A program made the position numbers and the translations under genes. The notes beneath the pieces are model-generated. The model ran no database searches. It saw nothing but the letters and a program-made list of their open reading frames with translations, and was not told the origin of the DNA. DNA of 64,000 nt from Chiridota heheva (Eukaryota > Echinodermata > Holothuroidea > Apodida > Chiridotidae). Of this stretch, positions 12,321 to 24,500 are shown in pieces; within the stretch, counting starts at the first letter, position 1, and every line of letters starts with the position of its first letter. The DNA is taken from positions 1,688,501-1,752,500 of the forward strand of contig JAIGNY010001856.1 in NCBI GenBank assembly GCA_020152595.1, given 5' to 3'.

Positions 12321-12803
12321 CCAATACTTTTACGAAGTCTCCCTCCCCCTTTACAAATGGCTTTTGGACCGTGGTAAAAATTAAATTTGCACTGAGATCA
12401 TATTTCTTATGATTTTATTCACGTGGCTCCCACTTCTCCCCCTTGCTCCGCGGCTCATGTTTAGTGGGTACTTGAGGGTTTTATACAATGCTTGTCATTA
12501 TATTCTTAAAATGGAGGATCTGTATCTCCAGTACCAGGGGCGTAGCGACTGGGGGTGTGAGGGGGTGTCATACCCCCAAACGCGATTTTTGTCGGGAAAA
12601 TTATCATCCTGTCGGAAAATTTTCAACGAAATAAACAATTGGAAATGAAAGCCATGTAAAACAAAACAAAAAGTAGTTGTCTGGGAAATTTGAACTTTGT
12701 CGGGAAATTTGAATATTTTATAACCTTAAGCACGAAATTTCATCCACTCATGTTCATCGCTAATCAATGCACATTGAAATTTCTTCGTTCTCATTGCACA
12801 TAC

Positions 12804-13208
<405 letters not shown>

Positions 13209-13575
13209 CATGATTAAACACACTCACACTCACCCACACACACATCAACCAACTCCTTGTCTGTGTACAAGACTGCAGATCTTGTTTTCAACATGTTGAA
13301 TTGAATCACACCAGTGAGGCCACTGATAAGAGATCAGATAACACCCTCGTCCCTTATAACCATGGCAACTTGTGGCTGAATCTTAATCTGAATCGGTTAA
13401 GTCGGCAAAAATCCTTCGAGAGGTCATGAACGCCAACCGAGGCTGCTGCAAGTTGGTAGACTGATCAGAGTCACACTTTTCATCAACTACGTAAATTTCG
13501 TTTATTCGAATGGTATAATCATAATAAAATCCCCGGTATAACAATTACGAGAAAGCAAGTTTTGTCACGGTCAGG

Positions 13576-14070
13576 ATGGAGAAAAAACGCAAAAAACCTG
13601 TCAGAACTAAGTTACAATGTGGACTGTGTAACCGACAATTTGATGATGACTATCGGAAAAACCAGAAGTGAAATTTCATAAGGATCTTTTTTCAAAAGGA
13701 GTGCATATACCACTTGAAACTGTCAATTAATCCGTTTGTGGCAGCTGCAGCTGCATCAAGATTTGGAAAGAGCGCGAAAGTTACGGAAGTCAGTACCGAT
13801 GAAGCTCATCATTATATTCTTGTAGGCCTACCAGGTACAAACGGGAAATGGACTGGGGATGCTGAGGCAGAAATCCCTACTGAAGCAAGATAGGATCCTC
13901 CCAGAAAATCTCAAACTGATGTCCGGAACGAGGTGTTGCTATTATTTGATTAAGATTTTCATACATACACCAATGGCTTCCATCATCAATTGTTAACAAG
14001 CTGACTGGTACAAGATAAAGTCAACAAGAGTGTCTGTAGAGATGACCCATATTACCAAGAAAAATAATTG
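13576..14070 (+). pseudogene. decayed zinc-finger ORF, probably transposon-derived
   Basis: An ATG at 13576 opens MEKKRKKPVRTKLQCGLCNR then QFDDDYRKNQ, a C-x2-C start of a zinc finger, and stops at TGA 13669. In a shifted frame it continues VKFHKDLFSKGVHIPLETVN. After another shift come NPFVAAAAASRFGKSAKV and DVRNEVLLLFD, with further stops. The layout resembles uncharacterised zinc-finger proteins linked to hAT-like elements; that link is inference. At least two frameshifts and several stops make it non-functional as read. Confidence 0.5.
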
Positions 14071-14084
14071 TGGGTCAATAGTGA

Positions 14085-14690
14085 TGAGAAAAACAATTAA
14101 AAAATGTATTTTGTGTTTTTTCTTCTTCAGTAGTTCATAACAAATGGTACCTAAATGAACACAGGTGTTTCAGTTTTAAAATAAAAAGTCCCCAAGAAAA
14201 ATGGGAACGTATTAGAGCCTAATTAGTTTCTACGCTGTTTTGGGGTGATATTACCGTGTAAATCTGTGTTGATTTTAGATCAATATCAGCCATAAAATAG
14301 TAGAGCTTCCAGGGGCGATCCCCCTGGATCCCTACCGGTGCTTCGCCCCTGGGCCCACTAGGGGCCCTAAGGCGGGCCCCCTAGACCCCACACCGTTTGG
14401 GGAAAACAATTAAAAAAATGTATTTTCCGTTTTTTTTCTTCTTCTGTTCATAACAAATGGTACCTAAATAAACGCTGATATTTCAGTTTTAAAACAAAAA
14501 GTCCCAATGAAAAACGTATAGGGCCTAAATAGTTCAGTTTCCATGCTGTTTTGGGGTGATATTACCGTGTAAATCTGTGTTGATTTTAGATAAGATATCA
14601 GCCATTAAAAATCGTAGAGCTTCGCTCCTGGACCCCACTAGGGCCCTAAGGCAGACCCCTATACCCCACGCCGTTTCGGCTAGTGCTTTG
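14085..14690. repeat. two tandem ~310-bp repeats
   Basis: 14085-14397 and 14398-14690 share ACAATTAAAAAAATGTATTTT, TTTGGGGTGATATTACCGTG and a GC-rich end (GGGCCCTAAGGC...CCCCACRCCGTTT). They have diverged by small indels. Confidence 0.8.
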
Positions 14691-14924
14691 CGTTAGCATT
14701 GACGCCTACGGCCTCAAAGATTTTGTCGGGAAATATTCCTTCATTTCTCAATAAAATTTAGTATCTATGCCCCTGCCCAGGACCCCCCTCCCAGGCACAT
14801 ATGAAAAATCCTCTCTCAGACGGTTACAAGCTAAAATAAAGTTGCACTGATAAATTAAGTTTCTATTAGTTAAAGTTGTTCCTAATCGGAAAATCTCCAG
14901 TTGTCAGAAAGAACCAGGCTTAAA

Positions 14925-15325
14925 TTTTTCTCACTTTTCAGGAACTTTTCTTCATTTGCGAGCAATTTTCTTTGAATATCGAAAAAATTCCTTCATTTTC
15001 CTCTAATTATCGGGATTTTTTTCTCATATTTGGGAATGTTTTGGCCAATTTCAGGAACTTTTTTCTATTTTCGGACACTTTTCTTTGATTTTGGGAACAT
15101 TTTTTTCCAATATCCTTAAATTTTCAAGAAATGAATTTAATTCTTTTACGAAATTTTCTTCCTTTTCTATTCTTAGTTTTTCGGAACATTTGCTTCCATT
15201 TTAGGAAAATTTCCTTAATTCTTAGGCAGATTTTTTCTATTTTTGAGAAATTGCCTCTAATTATGGGGAAAATTTGCCAAATTTTGGAAAGTTTTCTTCA
15301 ACATTTGGGAAATGTTGCCAAAATT
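14925..15325. repeat. degenerate ~30-bp TTTTCGGGAA repeat, locus 2
   Basis: Around thirteen drifting copies of a T-rich word with GGGAA/GGAAA steps. The last, CATTTGGGAAATGTTGCCAA, matches locus 1 at 12287-12310. Confidence 0.55.
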
Positions 15326-15589
15326 CCATGTTGCTTCCCAACCGGGCAGGAAGCATGTGCCCAGGAAGGTAAAATCTTCTCCGGGGGAGGAAACTGCCTT
15401 TCCTGACTCGCTTCCTATGCCTCTGCCCCCTCCTGTCAACCAACCTATCAATTGGACCACCAGTGGAAATTCCTTTGAAAGAGCCCTATCTCACTATACC
15501 CTCCAATAAGTGTTTAATAAGTGCGATAATTTTAGACCCATAAAGGGTTAAAATGCAACAACTTCCGGGGGCTTTCCCCTGGCTGGATT

Positions 15590-16390
15590 CCTAGGGGGTA
15601 GAGCACGTTTAGGGATTTCAGTAAACGTGTACACGCCAAAAAAAAAAAGCGAGCATGTATCGTGTACACGCGTTTAGTACTGTAATTTTCGGAAATACAC
15701 CAAAATTGCTCCAAAACTAGGAGACAAAGTAAAATAAATCGCGCAACCAGTATGGAAAAAGTACTGACTCCATTGCCCAAATAGACGCTGAGTTTTGCTT
15801 TCCAAATCGTCAAAAGTTTACTTCTACTGTATAAATCATCATTTTTATGGGAAATATGCATAATAATTCAGTTTAAAAAGAACAGATAACTTCCTTCCAA
15901 TACCATGTAAACTCAACATCGCGTAACTTTGTTGACCTATGATTCGCTACGGCTTTCAAAATTCTTCTGTGAAAATCTTGCATACTAAGCCTATGATATA
16001 CCTCGCCGTAAAACATTTCAAAACTACGCCACCACAGCGAGGAAGTTTTGAAATATCAGTCCTCTCGAAAAAATGGCCGCCATCTTTCCGACGCATGCAG
16101 AGTTTCAGCTCTGTTAAAACCTTTTTCTGTTTGTTTATTTTGCACTATTTTTTTTCTTTCTTGCAAAATCTATTTGACTCATCAGGTAATATTTACATTG
16201 AAATGTACTGATTGTCACGGTTCCAGTATTTTTCAAGTGTTTTTCGTTTCACTGTGTACTGCTGCACATTCGTGGTGCATTTTACAAGTTAAATTAGGCA
16301 TTTAGTAAACGTTTATAAGATTTGTGAGCGTGTACACGCTAAACGGTCACAGCTCTACTAGGGGGGATTTTCCCCCTGGATCCCTAGCGG
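15590..16390. mobile_element. possible element with GTGTACACGC inverted ends
   Basis: Left: GTAGAGCACGTTTAG...CGTGTACACGC (15600-15680). Right, inverted: GCGTGTACACGCTAAACGGT then AGCTCTAC (16329-16358), followed by a GGATCC-containing flank also mirrored on the left. Pairing is imperfect and no transposase frame is visible. Confidence 0.4.
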
Positions 16391-16514
16391 GGCTTCCCCT
16401 TGGACCCTACCTGTTAAAAAACGCACTATAAACTTTCAGCAAATGGTAATTCAGCTCCCCCTCCCCAATATCAAATACCTACTGATAGAACTGTAACGAG
16501 AGGGTATGTTTATA

Positions 16515-16655
16515 AACGTATCAACCCGATAAAGAGGGGAGGTGGGGGAGTGAGGAGGGGGGGGGAGTGAGGAGGGGGGGAGTGAGGAGGGGGGGGGAGG
16601 AGGGGGGGAGGAGGGGGGGGTGAGGAGGGGGAGGAGGAGGGGGAGGAGGAGGGGG
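16515..16655. repeat. G-rich minisatellite (GGGGGAGTGAGGA)
   Basis: Tandem GAGTGAGGAGGGGGGG and GGAGGA variants, about 140 bp, strand-asymmetric like the 2724-3660 array but with a different unit. Confidence 0.9.
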
Positions 16656-16908
16656 TTGAATTAATTCCAAATGCGGAAAAGACAAATTGGACAAAATCTG
16701 CCTCTCAAAAGCATAAAAGGTGATCAGCATAAAAACTGTTACCAATATGACAAAAGTTTGCAAAAAATCAGCATTCTTGCCTCAGAAAGTGTTCACACCG
16801 TAATTCCTCGTGCTTGGGTTACATGTCTCTCTACCTATAAGCATTTCCTCCGCTTTTAATTTCTTTTATGCGATTAAAAGCTTGTATAGAGGATGATCTT
16901 CTTAGTAA

Positions 16909-18104
16909 AAACATTGAGATTCATAATGAGGGGGAGGGGAGAACATTGAGATTTATGGGGAGAACATTGAGATTCATGGGGAGAAACATTGAGATTCATG
17001 GGGAGAACAATGAGATTCATGGGGAGAACAATGAGATTCATGGCGGGGGAGAACAATGAGATTCATGGCGGGGGGGAGAACAATGAGATTCATGGCGGGG
17101 GAGAACAATGAGATTCATGGCGGGGGAGAACAATGAGATTCATGGCGGGGGATTATTGAGATTCATGGGAGAGAGAACATTGAGATTCATGGGAGAGAGA
17201 ACATTGAGATTCATGGTGAAGGGGGAGAACATTGAGATTCATGGTGAAGGGGGAGAACATTGAGATTCATGGTGAAGGGGGAGAACATTGAGATTCATGG
17301 GGGAGAACATTGAGATTCATGGGGGGGAGAACAATGAGATTCATGGGAGGAACATTGAGATTCATGGGGGGGAACATTGAGATTCATGGGGAGAACATTG
17401 AGATTCATGGTGAAGGGGGAAATTGAGATTCATGGGGGGGAGAACATTGAGATTCATGGGGGGGAGAACATTGAGATTCATGGTGAAAGGGTGAGAACAT
17501 TGAGATTCATGAGGGGGAGAACATTGAGATTCATGGGGGAAACATTGAGATTCATGGGGGAACAATGAGATTCATGGGGAGAACATTGAGATTCATGGGG
17601 GAACAATGAGATTCATGGGGGAACATTGAGATTCATGGGGAGAACATTGAGATTCATGGGGAGAACATTGAGATTCATGGTGAAGGGGGACATTGAGATT
17701 CATGGGGGAGAACATTGAGATTCATGGGGGAGAACATTGAGATTCATGGGGGAACAATGAGATTCATGGGGAGAACATTGAGATTCATGGGGGAACATTG
17801 AGATTCATGGGGGAACATTGAGATTCATGGGGGAGAACATTGAGATTCATGGTGAAGGGGGACATTGAGATTCATGGGGGAGAACATTGAGATTCATGGG
17901 GGAGAACATTGAGATTCATGGTGAAAGGGTGAGAACATTGAGATTCATGAGGGGGAGAACATTGAGATTCATGGGGAAACATTGAGATTCATGGGGGAAC
18001 AATGAGATTCATGGGGGAAACATTGAGATTCATGGGGGGAAAACATTGAGATTCATGGGGGAGAACATTGAGATTCATGGTGAAGGGGGTGGGACACTGA
18101 GATT
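16909..18104. repeat. minisatellite with core CATTGAGATTCATGG
   Basis: About 1.2 kb. The conserved core (ACATTGAGATTCATGG) is separated by variable G-rich linkers (GGGAGA, GGGGGAGA, TGAAGGGGGAGA), so the unit ranges from about 20 to 30 bp. A block containing the TGAAAGGGTGAG variant recurs at 17480 and 17922, indicating duplication of a larger segment. Confidence 0.95.
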
Positions 18105-18361
18105 AAACTAGAAGATTCAAAACTGGGCTACCAAATAAGCAACAGAAACACAACCATGTTATTCTTTGAATTGGCTTCAAGCCTAGATCCTACAGCATAT
18201 TGAAGACAGTTGCCTAGGGGAGGGATGTAAATACATTTTTCCATTTTTCACTGTCTTAACCACGGAAGCCAGAAATGGGGGCGCCGAACTCCTCTAGAAA
18301 TATTCAAGTGCAGTTAAGCCTCGACTTCAACAGTTTTTGACTCGTACTGGAATATAACCAC

Positions 18362-18470
18362 TTAACCCTTACTCTACCAGCACTTTTTTGAAAACGCTCT
18401 TAGGAGGCGGAGTCAAAGATGGGGCACCCAAAACTGTGATATTATCACTGCGTGGTAGAGTAAGGGTTAA
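18362..18470. mobile_element. 109-bp TTAA palindromic MITE, copy 1
   Basis: It starts TTAACCCTTACTCTACCA and ends with the exact inverse TGGTAGAGTAAGGGTTAA. TTAA at both ends suggests a TTAA target duplication (piggyBac/Kolobok-like). A second copy is at 40877-40985. Confidence 0.8.
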
Positions 18471-18945
18471 GGGAGACAGTCATGGCTTTTTCTTTATCAA
18501 ATATGATACAAATAATAATTATGAGTCTTCTGAAGAAATTTGACATCAGATAAAACTATTTAGTATACATTTTAAGTTATTAAAACATTAATGCTGTCAA
18601 TCTCAACTTACATGAGAGCGGCCATACACCCGCTAAAAATGTCATAAACCCAGTACAGATTGGAACATTTATGTATTTCTTTATAATCTATTTCAAACTT
18701 TCTACCTTCTGAGATATCATTTTTCCTTTGCATAGGTCTATGAACTTTTCTTTGTTTATCTTATTAATGATTCAAGCCCTTAGAACTACATGTAAAAGCA
18801 TTTTGGAAAGAAACTCTTAAAGAAAATTCTTCAGAAATACATTATGTATGGGAAAACATTGGGCGAATTATGTCATCGTTGGCATCAACACAAAATTAGA
18901 CAACTTCAAAGTTGATAATGGAATGAGATTTCATGATGAGGTTTT
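18471..18945. repeat. dispersed ~450-bp repeat, copy 1
   Basis: Collinear with 38815-39838 (shared CACCCAGTACA, TATTTCTTTATAATCTATTT, TTCAAGCCCTTAGAACT, ACACAAAATTAGACAA). At 18864-18890 it has a single copy of the sequence that is a 20-copy array in the other copy. A more diverged relative lies around 56,990-57,190. 18946-19685 has nothing recognisable. Confidence 0.8.
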
Positions 18946-19685
18946 TGGTAGTTGGTTTATTTTAATACACCTAGAAAAAATACATTATAGTATCTTCTGA
19001 CACACAAACAGGGTATATAACATGCAAGTTTGTGATATATCATTTTTCTATTTAGAGGTTGAAATCTTATCTTCTAAGCAGAGTCGTCTTCAAATTCCGA
19101 TTATCGAAGTTTCAAAAGTTTCTACGATGAATGTAAAAGTTGTGATGTATGAAAGAGAGGACAGCTTCAAATCTTTTAGGTACGTCTTTAAAATTCTGTC
19201 CTAAATTTCAGTCACCCAAAATCATGAGACTTATTTCTTCTGTTATATAGAGGGAGGTCTGGAATTCACAATATCATTCAACATATTCAAGGTGAAGAAT
19301 TGAAAAACAATACGTTAACATAAGGGAATTCCTAAGCTTTTTTTGTTGAGGTGTCACAAAATTACAATACAATTTGCATAATGTATCATTTTTAGGCTCT
19401 AAAATTCAAGATGCTGTAAAAATGGTAAAATTTGATTTGATTTTGATGAAATTTGTTGCTAGTTGCATAATTTATATCTTATTTGCATAATTTATAAGGG
19501 TTGATAACATGGTATTGATCTTAACAATGTCCAACGCAAATAATTCTGACAAATTTAACACAGATTCAAATACTCATTTTATTATTTCAAGAGACAACTT
19601 AATCTAATTTCAATGTTATCAAAAAACATTTATTTTCCTTTTTCCACTTAAAACTTCATATTACTTCCCTGATCATTCCTCTAAA

Positions 19686-20703
19686 TGCTGCACGCCAGCA
19701 ACAGGTACCATTTATGCTGCATGCCAGTAACAGGTACCATTTATGCTGCATGCCAGCAACAGGTACCATTAATGCTGCATGCCAGCAACAGGTACCATTT
19801 ATGCTGCATGCCAGTAACAGGTACCATTTATGCTGCATGCCAGCAACAGGTACCATTAATGCTGCATGCCAGCAACAGGTGCCATTTATGCTGCACGCCA
19901 GCAACAGGTACCATTTATGCTGCATGCCAGCAACAGGTACCATTTATGCTGCACGCCAGCAACAGGTACCATGTATGCTACACACCAGTAACAGGTACCA
20001 TGTATGCTGCATGCCAGCAATAGGTACCATTAATGCTGCATGCCAGCAACAGGTACCATTAATGTTGCATGCCAACAACAGGTACCATTTATGCTGCACG
20101 CCAGCAACAGGTACCATGTATGCTGCACGCCAGCAACAGGTACCATTTATGTTGCACGCCAGCAGCAGGTACCATTTATGCTGCACGCCAGCAGCAGGTA
20201 CCATTTACGCTGCACGCCAGCAACAGGTACCATTTATGCTGCACGCCAGCAACAGGTACCATGTATGCTGCACGGCAGCAACAGGTACCATTTATCTTGC
20301 ACGCAAGCAGCAGGTACCATTCATGCTGCACGCCAGCAGCAGGTACCATTTATGCTGCACGCCAGCAACAGGTACCATGTATGATGCACGCCAGCAACAG
20401 GTACCATTTTAACTGTATAATATGCTCCTGGATTGGCAACAAGTATAATTTCAATAGTATAATACGCTCCTGAATTGGCAACAGGTACCATTTAAGCTGC
20501 ACACCAGGCAACAGGTACCATTTATGCAGCACGCAAGCAACAGGTACCATTTTAACAGTATAATACGCTCTTGGATTGGCAACAAGTACCATTTTAATAG
20601 TATAATACACTCCTGGATTGGCAACAGGTACCATTTTAACAGTATATTACGCTCCTGGATTGGCAACAGGTACCATTTTAACAGTACAATATGTTCCTGG
20701 ATT
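19686..20703. repeat. 29-bp minisatellite (CCAGCAACAGGTACCATT)
   Basis: About 25 units of 29 bp run to 20410. Longer variant units follow, in which the GCTGCACG part is replaced by a stretch containing TATAATACGCTCCTGGATTG. It lies about 0.8 kb past the FRG1 stop codon. 20704-21322 has no recognisable feature. Confidence 0.95.
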
Positions 20704-21322
20704 GAACACGGGTTTCCTGGCGAAAAAGCAGATATTCTACCAATAAGCCAACCAGTCAGTCATAATAAACCTTGCCATGCAAATCAGATGGTGATAACAG
20801 CAGCATGAGATCCTATAGAGCTTGACCTGTCCAATCATGCATCAGTATTGATCTCAGCATGTTCAGAAAGGTAGTTAGCTGTAGCAGAATATTACAGCCT
20901 AAATAACTGCGCTTTCCACTTGGACCATGCTCTACCCACTTGATACCAGTTATATCCAGCTCAAAACTTGCTCTAAACACTTGCATTAGTAAAGGCACTG
21001 CTTAAAAATTTGGCCTGCAATTTTGAAGCAACAAATTAACCACATCATTTCACAAGATTCACTTTGCATCATAACATTGAGGTATAAATAGTTCTATGCT
21101 CATAGTTCATTTCACCTTTCCCCAGCAGCAAAGACAAACAATGCCAGCATTGATTACGGTTACTACTTATATTACAAAGGATGATTATATTCAGATGTGT
21201 GTCACTAAAAATACCATGTAACACCAGTGGGAGTAGTTGTTATCTTGAAGTAGCTTTGGAGAGGTGAAACTGTATACAGTTTTGTGGTTTGGGAAACAAT
21301 GTAATATATAACTTTTACTCCG

Positions 21323-21350
21323 ACCGGCCCTGCTCCATTTGAGGGCCGGT
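21323..21350 (-). other. hairpin in probable FRG1 3' UTR
   Basis: ACCGGCCCT (21323-21331) and AGGGCCGGT (21342-21350) form a perfect 9-bp stem with a 10-nt loop. It lies about 157 nt past the FRG1 stop codon, so it would be present in the mRNA if the 3' UTR reaches that far. Function unknown. Confidence 0.5.
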
Positions 21351-21506
21351 TGAGATGTTCCTGGTTTTAAGCGAAGTCAGTTGTAATGGATACCAGTTTA
21401 TCTGCTCCAGCCAACATCTACATGGCTACAATCCCTTCCAGCATGGCACAGCAACATACCCAGTCTTCATCACTGTCATCCAATCCAAACAGAAGACGGT
21501 GGTACC

Positions 21507-21543
21507 CTATTTGCAGTATCTATCAGCTTTCATTTTCTCCCTC
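21507..21543 (-). CDS. FRG1: FRG1 exon 8 (terminal, stop codon)
   Basis: The acceptor is cttttgcag. One base completes the split Arg codon, followed by [11 protein letters not shown] and TAG (21507-21509). It matches the human C-terminus RAKLKADRYCK. The 3' untranslated region extends below 21507; its end was not determined. Confidence 0.95.
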
Positions 21544-24500
21544 CTGCAAAAGATGGAAACTAATTGAATTGATGTGAAACTAAATGTTTTGATATATCAA
21601 GGTATTTACTGTATTCCACATAATAAGATCCCCCCCCCCTCCCCCTCCTGCGGGGCACTTACGGAAATAGAATTGCACCACTTTTTAGGGCCCAATTTTC
21701 TTCCTAATTAAGCGCTCATGATCCGGGGCCGCGTACAGTCAGTGTGCTATTCAAACCGCATTGTGTGAACTGGTTGTATACTACCCCACAATAACCACCA
21801 CAAGGCGCGTACAGTCAGTGTGCTATTTAAACTGCTTGTGTGAACTGGTTGTATACTACCCCACAATAACCACCACAAGGCGCGTACAATCAGTGTGCTA
21901 TTTAAACTGCATTGTGTGAACTGGTCCTATACTAGCCCCACAATAACCACCACAAAAACATTGTGACACAAAATAATGTAACAAAACTTATTTACACTCT
22001 TCAAATTAATCAAATAAATTATATTATCAGTCAATTTTTTTTAGGTGGGTGCTTATTACATCAGGGGCGTTGAATACGTTGAATACACGGTGATTGTGTA
22101 TTTTGTTTTCTTTCTGCAGAAAGTATATTTGAAATGGTGAACCATATCAGACCTTCATCTTGATAATAATCAAACACTTGAAAGAAATCTGGGATCACCT
22201 TCCAGGTGTGCACCTTCCAGGTGTGCACCTTCCAGGTGTGCACCTTCCAGGTGTGCACCTTCCAGGTGTGCACCTTCCAGGTGTGCACCTTCCAGGTGTG
22301 CACCTTCCAGGTGTGCACCTTCCAGGTGTGCACCTTCCAGGTGTGCACCTTCCAGGTGTGCACCTTCCAGGTGTGCACCTTCCAGGTGTGCACCTTCCAG
22401 GTGTGCACCTTCCAGGTGTGCACCTTCCAGGTGTGCACCTTCCAGTGTGCACCTTCCAGGTGTGCACCTTCCAGGTGTGCACCTTCCAGGTGTGCACCTT
22501 CCAGGTGTGCACCTTCCAGGTGTGCACCTTCCAGGTGTGCACCTTCCAGGTGTGCACCTTCCAGGTGTGCACCTTCCAGGTGTGCACCTTCCAGGTGTGC
22601 ACCTTCCAGGTGTGCACCTTCCAGGTGTGCACCTTCCAGTGTGCACCTTCCAGGTGTGCACCTTCCAGGTGTGCACCTTCCAGGTGTGCACCTTCCAGGT
22701 GTGCACCTTCCAGGTGTGCACCTTCCAGGTGTGCACCTTCCAGGTGTGCACCTTCCAGGTGTGCACCTTCCAGGTGTGCACCTTCCAGGTGTGCACCTTC
22801 CAGGTGTGCACCTTCCAGGTGTGCACCTTCCAGGTGTGCACCTTCCAGGTGTGCACCTTCCAGGTGTGCACCTTCCAGGTGTGCACCTTCCAGGTGTGCA
22901 CCTTCCAGGTGTGCACCTTCCAGGTGTGCACCTTCCAGGTGTGCACCTTCCAGGTGTGCACCTTCCAGGTGTGCACCTTCCAGGTGTGCACCTTCCAGGT
23001 GTGCACCTTCCAGGTGTGCACCTTCCAGGTGTGCACCTTCCAGGTGTGCACCTTCCAGGTGTGCACCTTCCAGGTGTGCACCTTCCAGGTGTGCACCTTC
23101 CAGGTGTGCACCTTCCAGGTGTGCACCTTCCAGGTGTGCACCTTCCAGGTGTGCACCTTCCAGGTGTGCACCTTCCAGGTGTGCACCTTACAGGTGCGCA
23201 CCTTACAGGTGCGCACCTTACAGGTGCGCACCTTACAGGTGCGCACCTTACAGGTGCGCACCTTACAGGTGCGCACCTTCCAGGTGTGCACCTTCCATAT
23301 GTTACTGCCATTTACCATCTCCACCCACTTAGTGTTGAGGGGAAGTAACAAAAGCTGTCAGAACAAGAGGTGGAAAATACTTAATGTAATAACATATACC
23401 GTATTCGACGTAATCAGTGCCCAGGGCGCTTACGAAAATAGAATTGCACCCCTTTTTAGGCCCAAAGTTTTTTCCTATTGCCTGTGTACAGTGCGCTATT
23501 CGAACTGCATTGTGTGAACTAGCTTTATTGCCCCACAACAACCACCACAAAACATTGTGAGCATCGGACACAAAATAAGCAAACAAGAGGGAGAAATCCC
23601 ACATGGTTTTGATGCTAACTTTGGGATTAAGAACATTTTTTTTTAATCGTATATCTATAAAGATTGTGTTCCTACACATTTAGTATCTGACATGAATAAT
23701 GATGAAGTCAACAACTCAATATTCGATGGTATCCTGTACAATCTTTTCTTTTAACAGCACCATACCAAGTTTGATTTCAATCTGACATGGGTTTGTGGAA
23801 ATATGAGCATAAACAGAATTTCAGTTAGTCCTGCCTCCTCATTAATATTTATAACATCAGCACCAAAATTAATGGGGATCATCTGCAGACCACAACACAC
23901 CCATATACCAAGTATGGCATGTATCCACCTTCATAATTTTGAGATATTGTGTTTACGAGCTTGTTGACAGAATTTTACATTTACCCCGCCTACTAATTAA
24001 TATTCACGATATCAGCACCAAAAACAATAGGGATCATCTACAGACCACAACACATCCATACGCCAAGTATGACATAAATCCACCACACGGTTCTAGAGAT
24101 ATCATACATACATGCATACATACATACATACATACATACATATACACACCAGCATGACTACACAGGTTCCTTATGCTATCACATCGGAACCAAAAATTGG
24201 AATAGGGATCATCTACAGACCACAACACATCCATACGCCAAGTAAGACATAAATCCACCACACGGTTCTAGAGATATCATACATACATACATGCATACAT
24301 ACATACATACATACATATACACACCAGCATGACTACATAGGTTCCTTATGCTATCACATCGGAACCAAAAATTGGAATAGGGATCATCTACAGACCACAA
24401 CACATCCATACGCCAAGTATGACATAAATCCACCACACTGTTCTAGAGATATCATACATACATACATGCATACATACATACATACATACATATACACACC

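Noticed and set aside
19656-20473. Repeat frames over the 29-bp array
   Set aside because: 29 bp is not a multiple of three; frames rotate and survive only because no stop happens to fall in the unit.
21323-21350. Histone 3' stem-loop
   Set aside because: GGCCCT/AGGGCC resembles the histone stem but the loop is 10 nt instead of 4, and the gene is FRG1.
22061-23517. Five overlapping 350-416 aa frames with CTPGR, VHLPG or KVHTW repeats
   Set aside because: A 15-bp unit keeps all frames open on both strands. It lies in an FRG1 intron.
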